Source: Gammaproteobacteria bacterium
Lineage (GTDB): Bacteria > Pseudomonadota > Gammaproteobacteria > Pseudomonadales > Cellvibrionaceae
Assembly (NCBI GenBank): GCA_004173475.1
Contig: SEBU01000005.1
Location: 124,001 to 188,000, forward strand
Direction: 5' to 3'
DNA: 64,000 bases
The notes beneath the pieces were generated by a model. The model was not told where the DNA came from, ran no database searches, and saw nothing but the letters and a program-made list of their open reading frames with translations. Of this stretch, positions 17,851 to 27,293 are shown piece by piece; within the stretch, counting starts at the first letter, position 1; every line of letters begins with the position of its first letter. Made by a program: the position numbers and the translations under genes.

Positions 17851-18792
17851 ATGGACGATCAACAAGTGGAGGAAATAATCGCTTGCCTTCCAAGTGAGCG
17901 AACGCTGTTTCATTATTTCAAGGATCAGTATGCGATTTATTTATTGCAACAGTATCTGGAAAATACGGTTCGCAAAGATATTTACAGCATCAAACAATCA
18001 AGGATGAAAAAATTATTGGATAAACCCATAGTAAAGGACACTTTAAAAAATTCGGGCAACGGACTGCTTGAATCTATTCAATTGGAGATGCTTTGGCCAA
18101 TGCAAACCGAGCAATATGTTTTAACGCTGGGAAAGTGGGGTCATAAAAAACGTTATAGCTGGAATCAAACGTCGCGCCCAGGCACCAACCTGGTGTTGCA
18201 GTTAAATTTGAGCAACCAGTTGGACAAAATGTTTAGGAGTGTTTCAGGTTGTGATTTAAATCGGCTTACAACCTCGTGTCACCCTAAAAGTCGGACGCGC
18301 TCAGCCACACTCGCATGGGCAAGGTTAGATATGGATTTCAACACCGGAGAAATTCTAATTGAAGAAATTCAGTCAGATCTTATCCGCGACTTGGAATACA
18401 CCTATAAACGCGCATTAGACGCAAAGGATAAAAGCGAAGTACGAATTTATTGGAGCCGAACGAAATTAGATCGCATTAAGTTGATGGCTTCGTGCCAGCA
18501 ATTGATCGATGCGCAACGAAAAATATGGTCAGAAGCCATGATGGCGGCAACGCTGTGGTTTGTGCAACAAGAATTGGGATTCAGCAAAGTTTATTATCAC
18601 ACTTTCGACACAGGTAAAGTGATGAAAAAAATACTTGGCTGCGCTCCACCTCGTTCTTTGTATACAGACTTGCCTGAGAAGTTTTGCTTTGAAACTACCA
18701 ATCAGGCGCCGCAATTTATTGCAAATGATTCATATGCTAAACGCCGCCTAAAAGCGGCTAACAATCCACAATGGTTTTTATTAGCCAGTTAA
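17851..18792 (+). CDS. Unrecognised protein cotranscribed with rtcB
   Basis: The 313-aa product starts 4 bp after the rtcB stop, so the two are almost certainly cotranscribed. It has no signal peptide or membrane segment and is rich in Lys and Arg, including a basic C-terminus (YAKRRLKAANNPQWFL). Distinctive stretches include ERTLFHYFKDQYAIYLLQQY, SRPGTNLVLQLNL, GEILIEEIQSDLIRDLEYTY and GFSKVYYHTFDTGKVMKKIL. I recognise no domain. The context suggests a role in RNA binding, RNA damage sensing or 5'-end processing for RtcB, but this is inference only. Confidence 0.85.
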   Translation: MDDQQVEEIIACLPSERTLFHYFKDQYAIYLLQQYLENTVRKDIYSIKQSRMKKLLDKPIVKDTLKNSGNGLLESIQLEMLWPMQTEQYVLTLGKWGHKKRYSWNQTSRPGTNLVLQLNLSNQLDKMFRSVSGCDLNRLTTSCHPKSRTRSATLAWARLDMDFNTGEILIEEIQSDLIRDLEYTYKRALDAKDKSEVRIYWSRTKLDRIKLMASCQQLIDAQRKIWSEAMMAATLWFVQQELGFSKVYYHTFDTGKVMKKILGCAPPRSLYTDLPEKFCFETTNQAPQFIANDSYAKRRLKAANNPQWFLLAS

Positions 18793-18810
18793 ATGTAAAC
18801 AGGAGTTTAT

Positions 18811-18981
18811 ATGCCTAAGAAACAAGAAAGACGTAATGGACATGCGTTCCACCCGATTATGAGTAAAGGTGGTGTGCATGAAAAAACCGAAAAAGCAAAA
18901 CGGAAAGCAGCCAAGCATGAAATGAATCGCAAGGTTCAGGAGTGGCTTGGCCGCTCTTCTTCAATTAGTCTAGCGGCCTAG
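18811..18981 (+). CDS. Small basic protein, 56 aa, third gene of the rtcB unit
   Basis: ATG at 18811 has AGGAG 5-6 bases upstream, and the frame runs 56 codons to TAG. The product is highly basic and hydrophilic (MPKKQERRNGHAFHPIMSKG at the start, KTEKAKRKAAKHEMNRKVQE in the middle). It begins 18 bp after the preceding stop, so it belongs to the same transcript. Composition is that of a ribosome- or RNA-binding peptide; no family is assigned. It ends 2 bp from the stop of the convergent FUSC gene. Confidence 0.75.
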   Translation: MPKKQERRNGHAFHPIMSKGGVHEKTEKAKRKAAKHEMNRKVQEWLGRSSSISLAA

Positions 18982-18983
18982 AG

Positions 18984-20063
18984 TTAGAGGCTTGGAGAAT
19001 TATGTTTAGATATTTTTTTCTCAAGATGTAAAAGCAGCTTGGGATGATGCATCACCCAACCGCCAATAAAGCCCAGCAAACTACCTATTGCAATATCACC
19101 TAAACGTGTAACAACCAAAGATTCATTTAATACTCGCGATGCTGAGCCTTCAGCGAACAATAAGGTTAGCGGCGTTATAAAAATCACCGCCAAACCATAA
19201 TGATGCGCGACCAATACTTCAACAATAAAAAATAGCAAAATAATTGCTAGCGCGAATGTCCAGCCCTGTAGTGGCAATTTAAAAATAAACCATGCCAAAC
19301 CCATTCCCAAAACCGTACCCGCAACCCGATGAATTTTTCGTTGCCATATCAATTTAAAAGTTGCACCTTGCATAATTGCGGCACAGGAAATAGGCACCCA
19401 ATAGGGTTTTTGCAAACCAATTTTTTCAGCTAACAAATAAGAGCCGCCGACAAACAAACCGAAGACCACTGAATGCAACAATAAGTGTGTAATATTTTTC
19501 TCAACGGCGGCCGCAGTATTTAGTGCGGGCAAAGTAACCATTAAGCTGTAGAAAAAAGCCAGCAGGCAAGACAACATACAACCCAAAGCAACCAAACCAA
19601 TACGCATTGGAATTAATTCGGGTACAAATGGAAGCGTGCAACCGAGCGCAGCAAGGAAAATAAAAAAGAAATTGCCTGGCGGAGGAATAGAATAATAACG
19701 ACAAATTGCATCTACCAATATTGCGGTAAAGGTCAAGGTAACGGCTGATGTATAAACACTGAAACCTGCACCCAGCCCGAGCGTAAAGCAGGCCACGATA
19801 CCAAACGAACACACCGCGAGCGTCACCATGCGATGGGCGATACTCGTACGAGGAATATAAAGAATTACCATGGTGCCGACACACGCCAAAATTGCATTAG
19901 CCATATGCCCAACATAAACCCCAACCAAAGCGGGAATCGCCATACCAATTGTGGCAACTAAAGCCACATGCCAGGGACGGTTGGGTTTATTCAATACAAA
20001 TAGAGATCTGAATTCTTTCCGAATTTTTTGCAACCAACTTAAATGAGTTTCGGGTTGATTCAT
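18984..20063 (-). CDS. FUSC-family inner-membrane protein (aromatic acid exporter-like)
   Basis: The 359-aa product has two blocks of hydrophobic segments, about residues 30-175 and 195-340, the layout of the fusaric-acid-resistance/YccS-like FUSC family, here without the large cytoplasmic domains of the full-length proteins. Recognisable parts are the N-terminal GMAIPALVGVYVGHMANAIL and the repeat-half segment WVPISCAAIMQGATFKLIWQ followed by HRVAGTVLGM, typical of FUSC. These proteins are linked to efflux of aromatic carboxylic acids; the substrate here is unknown. GGAAG precedes the ATG. Confidence 0.8.
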   Translation of the reverse strand: MNQPETHLSWLQKIRKEFRSLFVLNKPNRPWHVALVATIGMAIPALVGVYVGHMANAILACVGTMVILYIPRTSIAHRMVTLAVCSFGIVACFTLGLGAGFSVYTSAVTLTFTAILVDAICRYYSIPPPGNFFFIFLAALGCTLPFVPELIPMRIGLVALGCMLSCLLAFFYSLMVTLPALNTAAAVEKNITHLLLHSVVFGLFVGGSYLLAEKIGLQKPYWVPISCAAIMQGATFKLIWQRKIHRVAGTVLGMGLAWFIFKLPLQGWTFALAIILLFFIVEVLVAHHYGLAVIFITPLTLLFAEGSASRVLNESLVVTRLGDIAIGSLLGFIGGWVMHHPKLLLHLEKKISKHNSPSL

Positions 20064-20143
20064 AATCTTCCAAGATTCAATGGATTTGAAATCCCATTAT
20101 TAATGTGGAACTAATAATTGTCACTCACAATCAACTATCTGGC

Positions 20144-20184
20144 AAAATAAAGGCGAATCATTTTTGATAATTCGCTTTTATTTA
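20144..20184. terminator. Intrinsic terminator after the GH2 gene
   Basis: AAAATAAAGGCGAAT is complementary to ATTCGCTTTTATTT across a loop of about 11 bases, with flanking A/T tracts. It lies between the GH2 stop at 20201 and the FUSC start at 20063 on the same strand. Confidence 0.8.
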
Positions 20185-20200
20185 AACAATATTTCACTGA

Positions 20201-23086
20201 TTAGTTTTTGGCGGGTTCAATCACTACACTGCCATCTATTCCCGCCTTTTTATCTCCCTCCCCTTCGACAATAACATTTAATTGACGTGCGCCTTCACCA
20301 GCGGGAATTTCTAGATTTAACTCACCCCGCGCGTAGGAATTTTTTTTCGCAATCAACATACCGTTTAACCAAATCTCGGCTTTACCGCTGATGCTGTAGA
20401 AATGAATGCGGCCTGTTCCGTCTGCAAGGTTTTTTCGTGGCGTAAACTTAGTGCGGTACAGACGATACTTTCCATCTTTAATACCAGCAGGAACATTCAA
20501 CATTGGTGGCTGGCCCCAGCCCCAGGTATTCATATCGTTATCAGCGAGAACTTGCAGCGGATTCGGACGTTCTGCATTAGCGGGCGATATGCGCCAATCA
20601 GTGATGTAGCTGTGGGGAGCTGCATATTCGGCCACGAACGGAATAGCTGAAACAGTTTTAACGGGAATATTTAGCTTCGCAGCTTTTAGACCCGCTGCAC
20701 TTGCTGTAATTTTTATATTGCCTTTACTGGTCCCACGTTCTTCAGGGTAATTTGATTGCACGATGAGTTGCGCAAGTCCGTTGAAAAGTTTTCGTGTTTT
20801 TCCTTTTTCATCTTCATGAGAATTAGGGTCGCCATTGCCATGGCCGATAGACTTTCCGGCGCCGTTAATGTCAAACGTAACTTCTGAATTATCGATAGGC
20901 ACAGCACGACCTTTTGCATCGAGTGCGCGAACGGTAATTGGCATTGCATCGCGGCCATCGCCTGATATAAATTTGCGATCTGGAATTAATTCCAATGCAA
21001 CGGCTTTGCCAGTGGTTTCGACTGTCGCGCGAGTAACCTCTTTATCACTATTGAATCCAATCGCTTCCAGCTTGCCGGGCTCATAAGCAACCTTGAAAAA
21101 ATTCATGCGATACCTATCAACTTTTTGTTCGCCTAAATCACGGCCATTAAGTAAAATTTTTACGCGCTCGACATTCGCCATCACCATAACGCGAATTTCT
21201 TTTCCTTCACTGCCAGCCCAATTCCAATGCGGCGCAACGTAAACCAACGGACGATCTTTTATCCACTGAACCTGGTGCATGTAATACGCATCTTTCGGAA
21301 ATCCGTTGAGATCCATAATGCCAAATACTGAACTGACCGATGGCCATTCGTTCGGTGTTGGTTCGCCGCGGTAATCAAAACCTGTCCAAACAAAACCACC
21401 TGCAACATAGGGACGCGTATCAATTGCTTCCCAAGCATCGCGATGACTATTACCCCACTGCGCGAAATCTTCGTCATAACTCGCAATAAGATTTTTATTT
21501 TTGTCAGTTTTGTATTCGCCCCGCGTCATAAAAGCCGACGTATCTTCCGAACTTGTAAATGGTAAGTCAGGCCGAGCTTTATGGAAGCGATCGTAGTCTT
21601 GCACTTGGTAATTTGCACCTACCACGTCTACTGCGTGGGATACGTTTAAGTCGCTGAAAAATCCACTATTCATTGCTGCAGTAACCGGGCGAGTGTCATC
21701 CAGATTTTTTACAACAGCGACCATACGACGAACCATTTCATGGCCCACTTCAGTACCTTGCACCGGTTCTTCATTAAATACGGACCACAAAATAATTCCG
21801 GGATGATGACGATCACGCCGTACCATCCATTCCAATTGCTTCATGTAATCTGGCGACGGATTAAAATTGCGGTTTTCATCCATCACCACAAATCCCATAC
21901 GATCAACCATATCCAAGACTTCTGCCGCAGGTGCATTGTGTGAGAAGCGAATGGCATTCACACCGAGTTCTTTCAAACGACGCAAACGAAATTCCCAGAT
22001 TGAATCTGGCACAGCTACGCCCACACCCGCATGATCTTGATGAATACAAACACCTTGTAATTTCACGTGCTTGTCGTTCAGGAAAAAACCTTGCTGTGCA
22101 TCGAATCGAATCGTACGAAAGCCGGTGCTTAAAGAATTTTCATCGACCGTTTTATTGCCCTGAATAACCTGAACCGTCACGCGATAAAGATTTGTTTGTT
22201 CAATCGACCATAGCGCGGGGGAATTTATTGTTATCGGAATTTGAGCGGTAGTCTGCGTGAGCACAGGCACCTTAATAGATTGCGATTGCTGCGCGGCTTG
22301 CTTCCCTTGCGGGTCAAACACTGTGACATCAACGCTCACCTCCGCTGCCTGCTTACCGCTGTTGTCGAGAATTACTTCAACTGGAATTTGCCAGCCGCCA
22401 TTTAATGTTTTATCCAATGGTGGGCGCGGAGTTGCATGTACTCCATCAGTAATAATATGTACGGGACTGCGTTTAACTAACCAGGCATGACGATAAATGC
22501 CAGCTCCTTCGTACCACCAACCTTCCATGGGATTTGCATCCGCACGAATCGCGATAGTGTTCATGGTATCGCCATAGCGTAAGTAGGGAGTAATGTCGAC
22601 GTAACTCGCGTTGTACCCAGACCAGTTGCGGTTAACCACATTGCCATTCACCCAGATCGTTGAGTGCGTTGCTATAGCATCGAATTGCAATTCAAAATGA
22701 CGACCACGATCAGCTTCTTCTACCCGCAAATAACGGCGATACCATGATGCGCCTCGTGGACGATAACCCTGCGAAATATTTGCGTTTGGATCGAACGGCC
22801 CCTCAACAGCCCAATCATGAGGGAGATCGAGCTTTCGCCAGTCGGAATCATCATATTCTGTTGCGGCTGCACCCGGTGCATTGCCCGCTTTCGCATTACC
22901 GTAAGAGGCACCGTGGCCTTTAATCTCAGGAGCGGGAATATCACCTAAGTGGAATAGCCAGCCGCGATCCAGTGACAATCGCTCGCGGCTTTGGCTTGAG
23001 GTAGTCTCAGCATGCGCGACATTCGCAAATATAAAATACATTAATAATAAAACGAGCCATTTAGGTAGATTGAATGCTTGAAACAT
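20201..23086 (-). CDS. Secreted family 2 glycoside hydrolase (beta-galactosidase-like)
   Basis: The 961-aa product has a signal peptide ending in VAHA (residue 26), an N-terminal sugar-binding jelly roll (RGASWYRRYLRV, DAIATHSTIWVNG, WWYEGAGIYRHAWL), an Ig-like domain, and a TIM barrel carrying GVCIHQDHAG, the acid/base motif WSVFNEEP and the likely nucleophile Glu in PFTSSEDTSAFM. Ig-like DUF4982-type domains and a C-terminal beta module follow. The architecture is that of the long GalB-type GH2 beta-galactosidases used in hemicellulose breakdown. Specificity cannot be fixed from sequence. It stands alone with its own terminator. Confidence 0.9.
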   Translation of the reverse strand: MFQAFNLPKWLVLLLMYFIFANVAHAETTSSQSRERLSLDRGWLFHLGDIPAPEIKGHGASYGNAKAGNAPGAAATEYDDSDWRKLDLPHDWAVEGPFDPNANISQGYRPRGASWYRRYLRVEEADRGRHFELQFDAIATHSTIWVNGNVVNRNWSGYNASYVDITPYLRYGDTMNTIAIRADANPMEGWWYEGAGIYRHAWLVKRSPVHIITDGVHATPRPPLDKTLNGGWQIPVEVILDNSGKQAAEVSVDVTVFDPQGKQAAQQSQSIKVPVLTQTTAQIPITINSPALWSIEQTNLYRVTVQVIQGNKTVDENSLSTGFRTIRFDAQQGFFLNDKHVKLQGVCIHQDHAGVGVAVPDSIWEFRLRRLKELGVNAIRFSHNAPAAEVLDMVDRMGFVVMDENRNFNPSPDYMKQLEWMVRRDRHHPGIILWSVFNEEPVQGTEVGHEMVRRMVAVVKNLDDTRPVTAAMNSGFFSDLNVSHAVDVVGANYQVQDYDRFHKARPDLPFTSSEDTSAFMTRGEYKTDKNKNLIASYDEDFAQWGNSHRDAWEAIDTRPYVAGGFVWTGFDYRGEPTPNEWPSVSSVFGIMDLNGFPKDAYYMHQVQWIKDRPLVYVAPHWNWAGSEGKEIRVMVMANVERVKILLNGRDLGEQKVDRYRMNFFKVAYEPGKLEAIGFNSDKEVTRATVETTGKAVALELIPDRKFISGDGRDAMPITVRALDAKGRAVPIDNSEVTFDINGAGKSIGHGNGDPNSHEDEKGKTRKLFNGLAQLIVQSNYPEERGTSKGNIKITASAAGLKAAKLNIPVKTVSAIPFVAEYAAPHSYITDWRISPANAERPNPLQVLADNDMNTWGWGQPPMLNVPAGIKDGKYRLYRTKFTPRKNLADGTGRIHFYSISGKAEIWLNGMLIAKKNSYARGELNLEIPAGEGARQLNVIVEGEGDKKAGIDGSVVIEPAKN

Positions 23087-23266
23087 GAATACCCCGCTGT
23101 AATTTTCTTATAGTGAAAAATTGAATGATAAATCATACATTTTATAAGCTGGCGATTCTCACAGGATTTTCGGCCTTGCGCAAGTTAAGCCAAACTAAGG
23201 AGCGTTAACCTTCAGCCTCTTGTGCAAGCCGGCTGACATAGCTAGGCTGCGCTCACCAATATATTG

Positions 23267-24073
23267 ATGAATGTGAAAAATGTTATGCGCCTACCGAATT
23301 ATTTAATTTGGCCATTTGTTTTTACTGGCCAGTTGCTCGCCACCAGCCTGCTTGCCTGGCATTTACTCGCACAAATAAATTTTGCCTATCCCACCGGTTA
23401 TAAATTATTGGATTTGGATAAACATATCGCGGAATTCGCACCGCTCAATCGTCACATCCACGGCTTCGAATTTACTCAGCCCGCCGATCATTGGAATTTA
23501 TTTGCACAGATAACTGATGCTGTCCAACACGACGGAAAAGGTCTTGCGGAAATCAGCTTTAATTTGCCTAACAATATTCAACAGCCTCTCATGCATTCAG
23601 CGGAGATTATTCATTTACAAGATGTAAGCCATCTAATCAATAAGTTTTATATCGCTGGAAGTCTAGGCGCAGTTATTTGGATAATTTTTTTCCTGATTGC
23701 CTATCGCCAACGACTAATATTCCCGCGTGCACGGAATATTATGCTGGGTTTTTGTGGTGGAATTTTTATTATCACCAGTACTATTTTAGCAATTGGCGCC
23801 ACAAACGTTTTTTACTGGTTTCACACCAAAGTATTTCCCGAAGGTCATCAATGGTTTTTTTACTATGAAGATTCGTTGATGACAACTTTAATGAAAGCGC
23901 CGGATATTTTTGCATTTATCGCGACGCTACTTTTAGTTGCTTTGATTGTTATTTGGGGGCTTTCGACATTCGCTATGGCTCGTGCACTAAAAAATAATCA
24001 TGCACCTATAACTGCAGCTGAAAACTCACCAAAAATAAAATCGCGCTCCGGGAAAAGATCAAAAAGAAAATAA
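23267..24073 (+). CDS. DUF1461-like integral membrane protein
   Basis: From the ATG at 23267 the product is 268 aa, with four hydrophobic segments: one N-terminal (LIWPFVFTGQLLATSLLAWH) and three in the C-terminal half. The extracytoplasmic motif FHTKVFPEGHQWFFYYEDSL corresponds to the conserved histidine and FPEG motif of DUF1461. In low-GC Gram-positives this family includes Lit, a lipoprotein intramolecular transacylase; whether the proteobacterial members share that role is unknown. A Lys-rich tail ends the protein (KIKSRSGKRSKRK). No strong ribosome-binding site is seen. Confidence 0.7.
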   Translation: MNVKNVMRLPNYLIWPFVFTGQLLATSLLAWHLLAQINFAYPTGYKLLDLDKHIAEFAPLNRHIHGFEFTQPADHWNLFAQITDAVQHDGKGLAEISFNLPNNIQQPLMHSAEIIHLQDVSHLINKFYIAGSLGAVIWIIFFLIAYRQRLIFPRARNIMLGFCGGIFIITSTILAIGATNVFYWFHTKVFPEGHQWFFYYEDSLMTTLMKAPDIFAFIATLLLVALIVIWGLSTFAMARALKNNHAPITAAENSPKIKSRSGKRSKRK

Positions 24074-24763
24074 TTAAATCGCCGCGACTTCCGTTGCGGT
24101 TAATATTCTGAACTCGCCTGCATTGAGTTTTTCATCTAAAACAATCCCGCCCATACTTAAACGATGCAAGTTAATCACTTCATTATTATAGAAGCCAAAC
24201 ATACGTTTGATTTGGTGGTAGCGACCTTCATAGATTGTCAGGTGCGCTGTGGTTGGCGAGATTATTTCTAATTCAGCAGGTTGGGTTGTGATATTTTCAA
24301 AGCGAAAATAAAATCCTTCCGAGAACTTCTTTACATAATCATCGGTAATTATGTCTTGCGTTTGCACCCAATAACGTTTGGGAATCTTTTGTTGCGGTAA
24401 AGTTAGCTTGCGTGACCAGCGGCCATCGTTTGTAAGGAGTAGCAAACCCGTCGTATTAAAATCCAAACGGCCCGCCAAATGCAACTGATCTTTTTCAGGA
24501 AGATTTATAAAATCTAATACAGTTTTATTTTTCGCATCGCAGGTAGCGCTTACACAACCTCTGGGTTTATGAAGCATTAGGTAAACAGGTTGTCGTGCTT
24601 GTAATAAATTGTCTTCAACTTCCACGCGACAGAATTCACTTATGCTGCCTCGCCCATCCACAACCGTTTCGCCATTTAATCGCACCAGGCGTCGCGCGAA
24701 TAAACTACGTACCGTTTGCGCAGAATAAGCCAAACGACTTTCAATAAAACGATCGAGCCGCAT
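24074..24763 (-). CDS. rsuA: 16S rRNA pseudouridine synthase RsuA
   Basis: The 229-aa product has an N-terminal S4 RNA-binding domain (MRLDRFIESRLAYSAQTVRS) and the RsuA-type catalytic motif GRLDFNTTGLLLLTNDG, whose Asp is the catalytic residue, plus RYHQIKRMF near the end. It would convert U516 of 16S rRNA to pseudouridine. The length matches E. coli RsuA. Its ATG directly follows the stop of the DjlA-like gene, so the two are cotranscribed. Confidence 0.9.
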   Translation of the reverse strand: MRLDRFIESRLAYSAQTVRSLFARRLVRLNGETVVDGRGSISEFCRVEVEDNLLQARQPVYLMLHKPRGCVSATCDAKNKTVLDFINLPEKDQLHLAGRLDFNTTGLLLLTNDGRWSRKLTLPQQKIPKRYWVQTQDIITDDYVKKFSEGFYFRFENITTQPAELEIISPTTAHLTIYEGRYHQIKRMFGFYNNEVINLHRLSMGGIVLDEKLNAGEFRILTATEVAAI

Positions 24764-25543
24764 CTATCCTGCGCGAGATTTGGTGATGAGATCGTAAGCG
24801 GCTTGAATTTCTTGAGAACGCTCAGTGGCGGCCTTAATCATATCTTCCGGTAATCCCTGCCCCATTAATTTATCGGGATGATATTGGCTCATTAATTTGC
24901 GATATGCCTTTTTTATATCGGCATCGCTAGTTTGCGGCGAAACACCCAACGCCTCATACGCGAGAGCCAAATCATTTTTACTGGTCTGGCGGCCACCGCC
25001 GAAAGAATTTTGTGCTCCCACCATGCGTAACAGCTGTTCAAACGCAACGCGTGAAAAACCTATGCCCGCTGCAACCTGCTGCAGAATTTCAGTTTCTTTC
25101 GCATCTAACCCACCGTCAACCATCGCCAAGTTAATCAAATACACCAATAACATCTGGCTAAGATTGGGGCTGCGCTCACCTAGAGTGCGATAAGTGGTCA
25201 GGGCATCCTGCAAATTAAAGTCGGCACTTGCGCCCTCTTTGAACAAACGTATGGCTTCACGTTTGTGTTCCGGTGTCAGGCCCATTTTATCCATATAGGC
25301 TTCGGTGAGTTTGACTTCCATTTCGCTAATGTGACCATCAGCTTTGGCAATATGACCTAACAGGTTAAATACGGTTTTAAAAAACAAGGACTGCGCTTGT
25401 TGCAATTCCTCACCGCTAATTCGCGCTCCCGATTTTTGGTTGCGATCGTAAAAAAAATAACCCAGGAAAGCACCGAATAGCGCACCAAATAACTTGTGAG
25501 TCAGGAAAAAACCTGTGATGAACCCAATAATTGTTCCAATCAT
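24764..25543 (-). CDS. djlA: DjlA-like membrane-anchored J-domain co-chaperone
   Basis: The 259-aa product has an N-terminal membrane segment rich in Gly (IIGFITGFFLTHKLFGALFG), a TerB-like helical domain (KADGHISEMEVKLTEAYMDK and a second NLAMVDGGLDAKETEIL) and a C-terminal J domain with the HPD motif (MSQYHPDKLMGQGLPEDM). This is the order of DjlA, a type III DnaK co-chaperone on the inner membrane. The rsuA start codon follows immediately. Confidence 0.9.
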   Translation of the reverse strand: MIGTIIGFITGFFLTHKLFGALFGAFLGYFFYDRNQKSGARISGEELQQAQSLFFKTVFNLLGHIAKADGHISEMEVKLTEAYMDKMGLTPEHKREAIRLFKEGASADFNLQDALTTYRTLGERSPNLSQMLLVYLINLAMVDGGLDAKETEILQQVAAGIGFSRVAFEQLLRMVGAQNSFGGGRQTSKNDLALAYEALGVSPQTSDADIKKAYRKLMSQYHPDKLMGQGLPEDMIKAATERSQEIQAAYDLITKSRAG

Positions 25544-25614
25544 CTAAAGCCCCATGTGAATCTGATCTTCAGGTTATTTTCGCTGTAATTTTGAATTAAA
25601 GCGATATAAATCGG

Positions 25615-27228
25615 TCAGGAGCTGCACGACAACATGGAACAACCCGCTTTGGTTCTTGCCCACTCAGGCCGTTTGGCAAAGTACTGCTGATGTTCGGGTT
25701 GTTCATCATATGGGTGACGCAACAATTCCAGGAGCCTTTCAACTTCCGAATAGTCCCCGGTAGTCGCCTTATCAATAGCTTGTTGAGCCATATAATTTCT
25801 TAATACATATTTTGGATTAGTCGCGTTCATACGCGTTTGGCGTTGCGAAAAAGTTTCACCGTGTAAAATAAAATCACCTTGCAGGCGTTCAACGTAGGAA
25901 CGCAGCCAATTTACCATGGCTTTTTCAGCATCCACTGAAGGCCTAGTGTAAAAGGCGAATTCGATTAAATTCAACAACTCTATATCTGTGTACTCTCGAT
26001 TTTGTACATCTATATCTGCGAGCTTGCGGTAAAAAACTGTCATATCGGTTTCAATTAACTCAAAAACTTTATGCAATTCATCCAAAAAAACAACATCATC
26101 CTCAGCGAATTCATGTAATCCCAATTTATTGGCCATATCATTTTTCCATTGCGCAGAATGCACAGTGCGAAAAACATTCAAACCTTCTTGCAAAGGCGCC
26201 ACGTCATTAATCAAGGGATAAATTGCATTTGCTAATTGCGCTAGATTCCACAAAGCCACTTGCGGTTGATTGATATATCTGTAACGGCGGCCTTGCGCAT
26301 CCGTCGTATTGGGAGTCCAATCGGGATCGTAACCTTCGAGCCATCCGTAAGGTCCGTAATCAATCGTTAAACCTAATATAGACATATTGTCTGTATTCAT
26401 TACTCCGTGCACAAAGCCAACACGCATCCAGTGCGCAATCATAAGCGCAGTGCGGCGACACACTTCGTGGAACCATTGAACATATGTTTCTGAGGGTAGC
26501 TCTGATTTACCTTCACACAAATGCGCGAAATCTGCACGGATTGTAAAATCTGCAAGAGTTTTAAGAGATTCAAGATCATTACGTGCAGCAAAAATTTCAA
26601 AATTGCCAAAGCGTGTAAAACTTTGCGCTACACGACAGACTATGGCACCTGGCTCAAGCTCGGGATTGCCATCGTAAAACATGTCGCGTCGCACCTGTTC
26701 ACCGGTAACAACTAAACTCAAAGCACGCGTTGTTGGAACTCCCAAGTGATGCATGGCTTCGCTACATAGAAACTCACGAACAGAAGAACGTAACACAGCG
26801 AGACCATCAGCGGTTCGCGAGTAAGGCGTAGGGCCTGCGCCTTTAAGCTGCAAAGTCCAATGCGCGCCTTTCGAGTTTTTTACTTCACCTAAATTAATTG
26901 CTCGCCCATCACCTAATTGCCCTGCCCAATTTCCGAATTGGTGGCCGCCGTAACACATCGCGAATGGTTGCATGCCGCCAAGTAATTTGTTGCCGGAAAA
27001 AACATCCACAAAATCCTGCGAATTTATTTCGCTCTGCTGCAAGTCAATTAAATCTGCAACCTCTTTAACGGCACATACAAGTTTGGGAGCACGCACGTGA
27101 GTTGGCGTCACAAATGAATAACATGATCCTGCAACTTGTCGGCGATAATTTTCTTCAACAGGGTCAGCTGGAAGCTCGCGAACGAAACGATTATCAAATA
27201 AAAGTTCGGAAAGTAAATTTTTACTCAT
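25615..27228 (-). CDS. selO: Protein adenylyltransferase SelO
   Basis: The 537-aa pseudokinase transfers AMP from ATP to Ser/Thr/Tyr of target proteins. Family motifs are CYGGHQFGNWAGQLGDGRA, LQLKGAGPTPYSRTADG, VHGVMNTDNMS (metal and active-site Asp/Asn) and IDYGPYGWLEGYD. The tail ends in CSMLSCSS, the position where eukaryotic SelO carries selenocysteine; here it is cysteine. SelO is linked to redox stress. It is a single gene; the next gene upstream (GST) ends 65 bp away. Confidence 0.95.
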   Translation of the reverse strand: MSKNLLSELLFDNRFVRELPADPVEENYRRQVAGSCYSFVTPTHVRAPKLVCAVKEVADLIDLQQSEINSQDFVDVFSGNKLLGGMQPFAMCYGGHQFGNWAGQLGDGRAINLGEVKNSKGAHWTLQLKGAGPTPYSRTADGLAVLRSSVREFLCSEAMHHLGVPTTRALSLVVTGEQVRRDMFYDGNPELEPGAIVCRVAQSFTRFGNFEIFAARNDLESLKTLADFTIRADFAHLCEGKSELPSETYVQWFHEVCRRTALMIAHWMRVGFVHGVMNTDNMSILGLTIDYGPYGWLEGYDPDWTPNTTDAQGRRYRYINQPQVALWNLAQLANAIYPLINDVAPLQEGLNVFRTVHSAQWKNDMANKLGLHEFAEDDVVFLDELHKVFELIETDMTVFYRKLADIDVQNREYTDIELLNLIEFAFYTRPSVDAEKAMVNWLRSYVERLQGDFILHGETFSQRQTRMNATNPKYVLRNYMAQQAIDKATTGDYSEVERLLELLRHPYDEQPEHQQYFAKRPEWARTKAGCSMLSCSS

Positions 27229-27293
27229 GGAAAAGCCTGAGGGGAGATTAAGGTGGACTTAAAAGGTAAAGATAACCCCTTAATAAAAAATTT

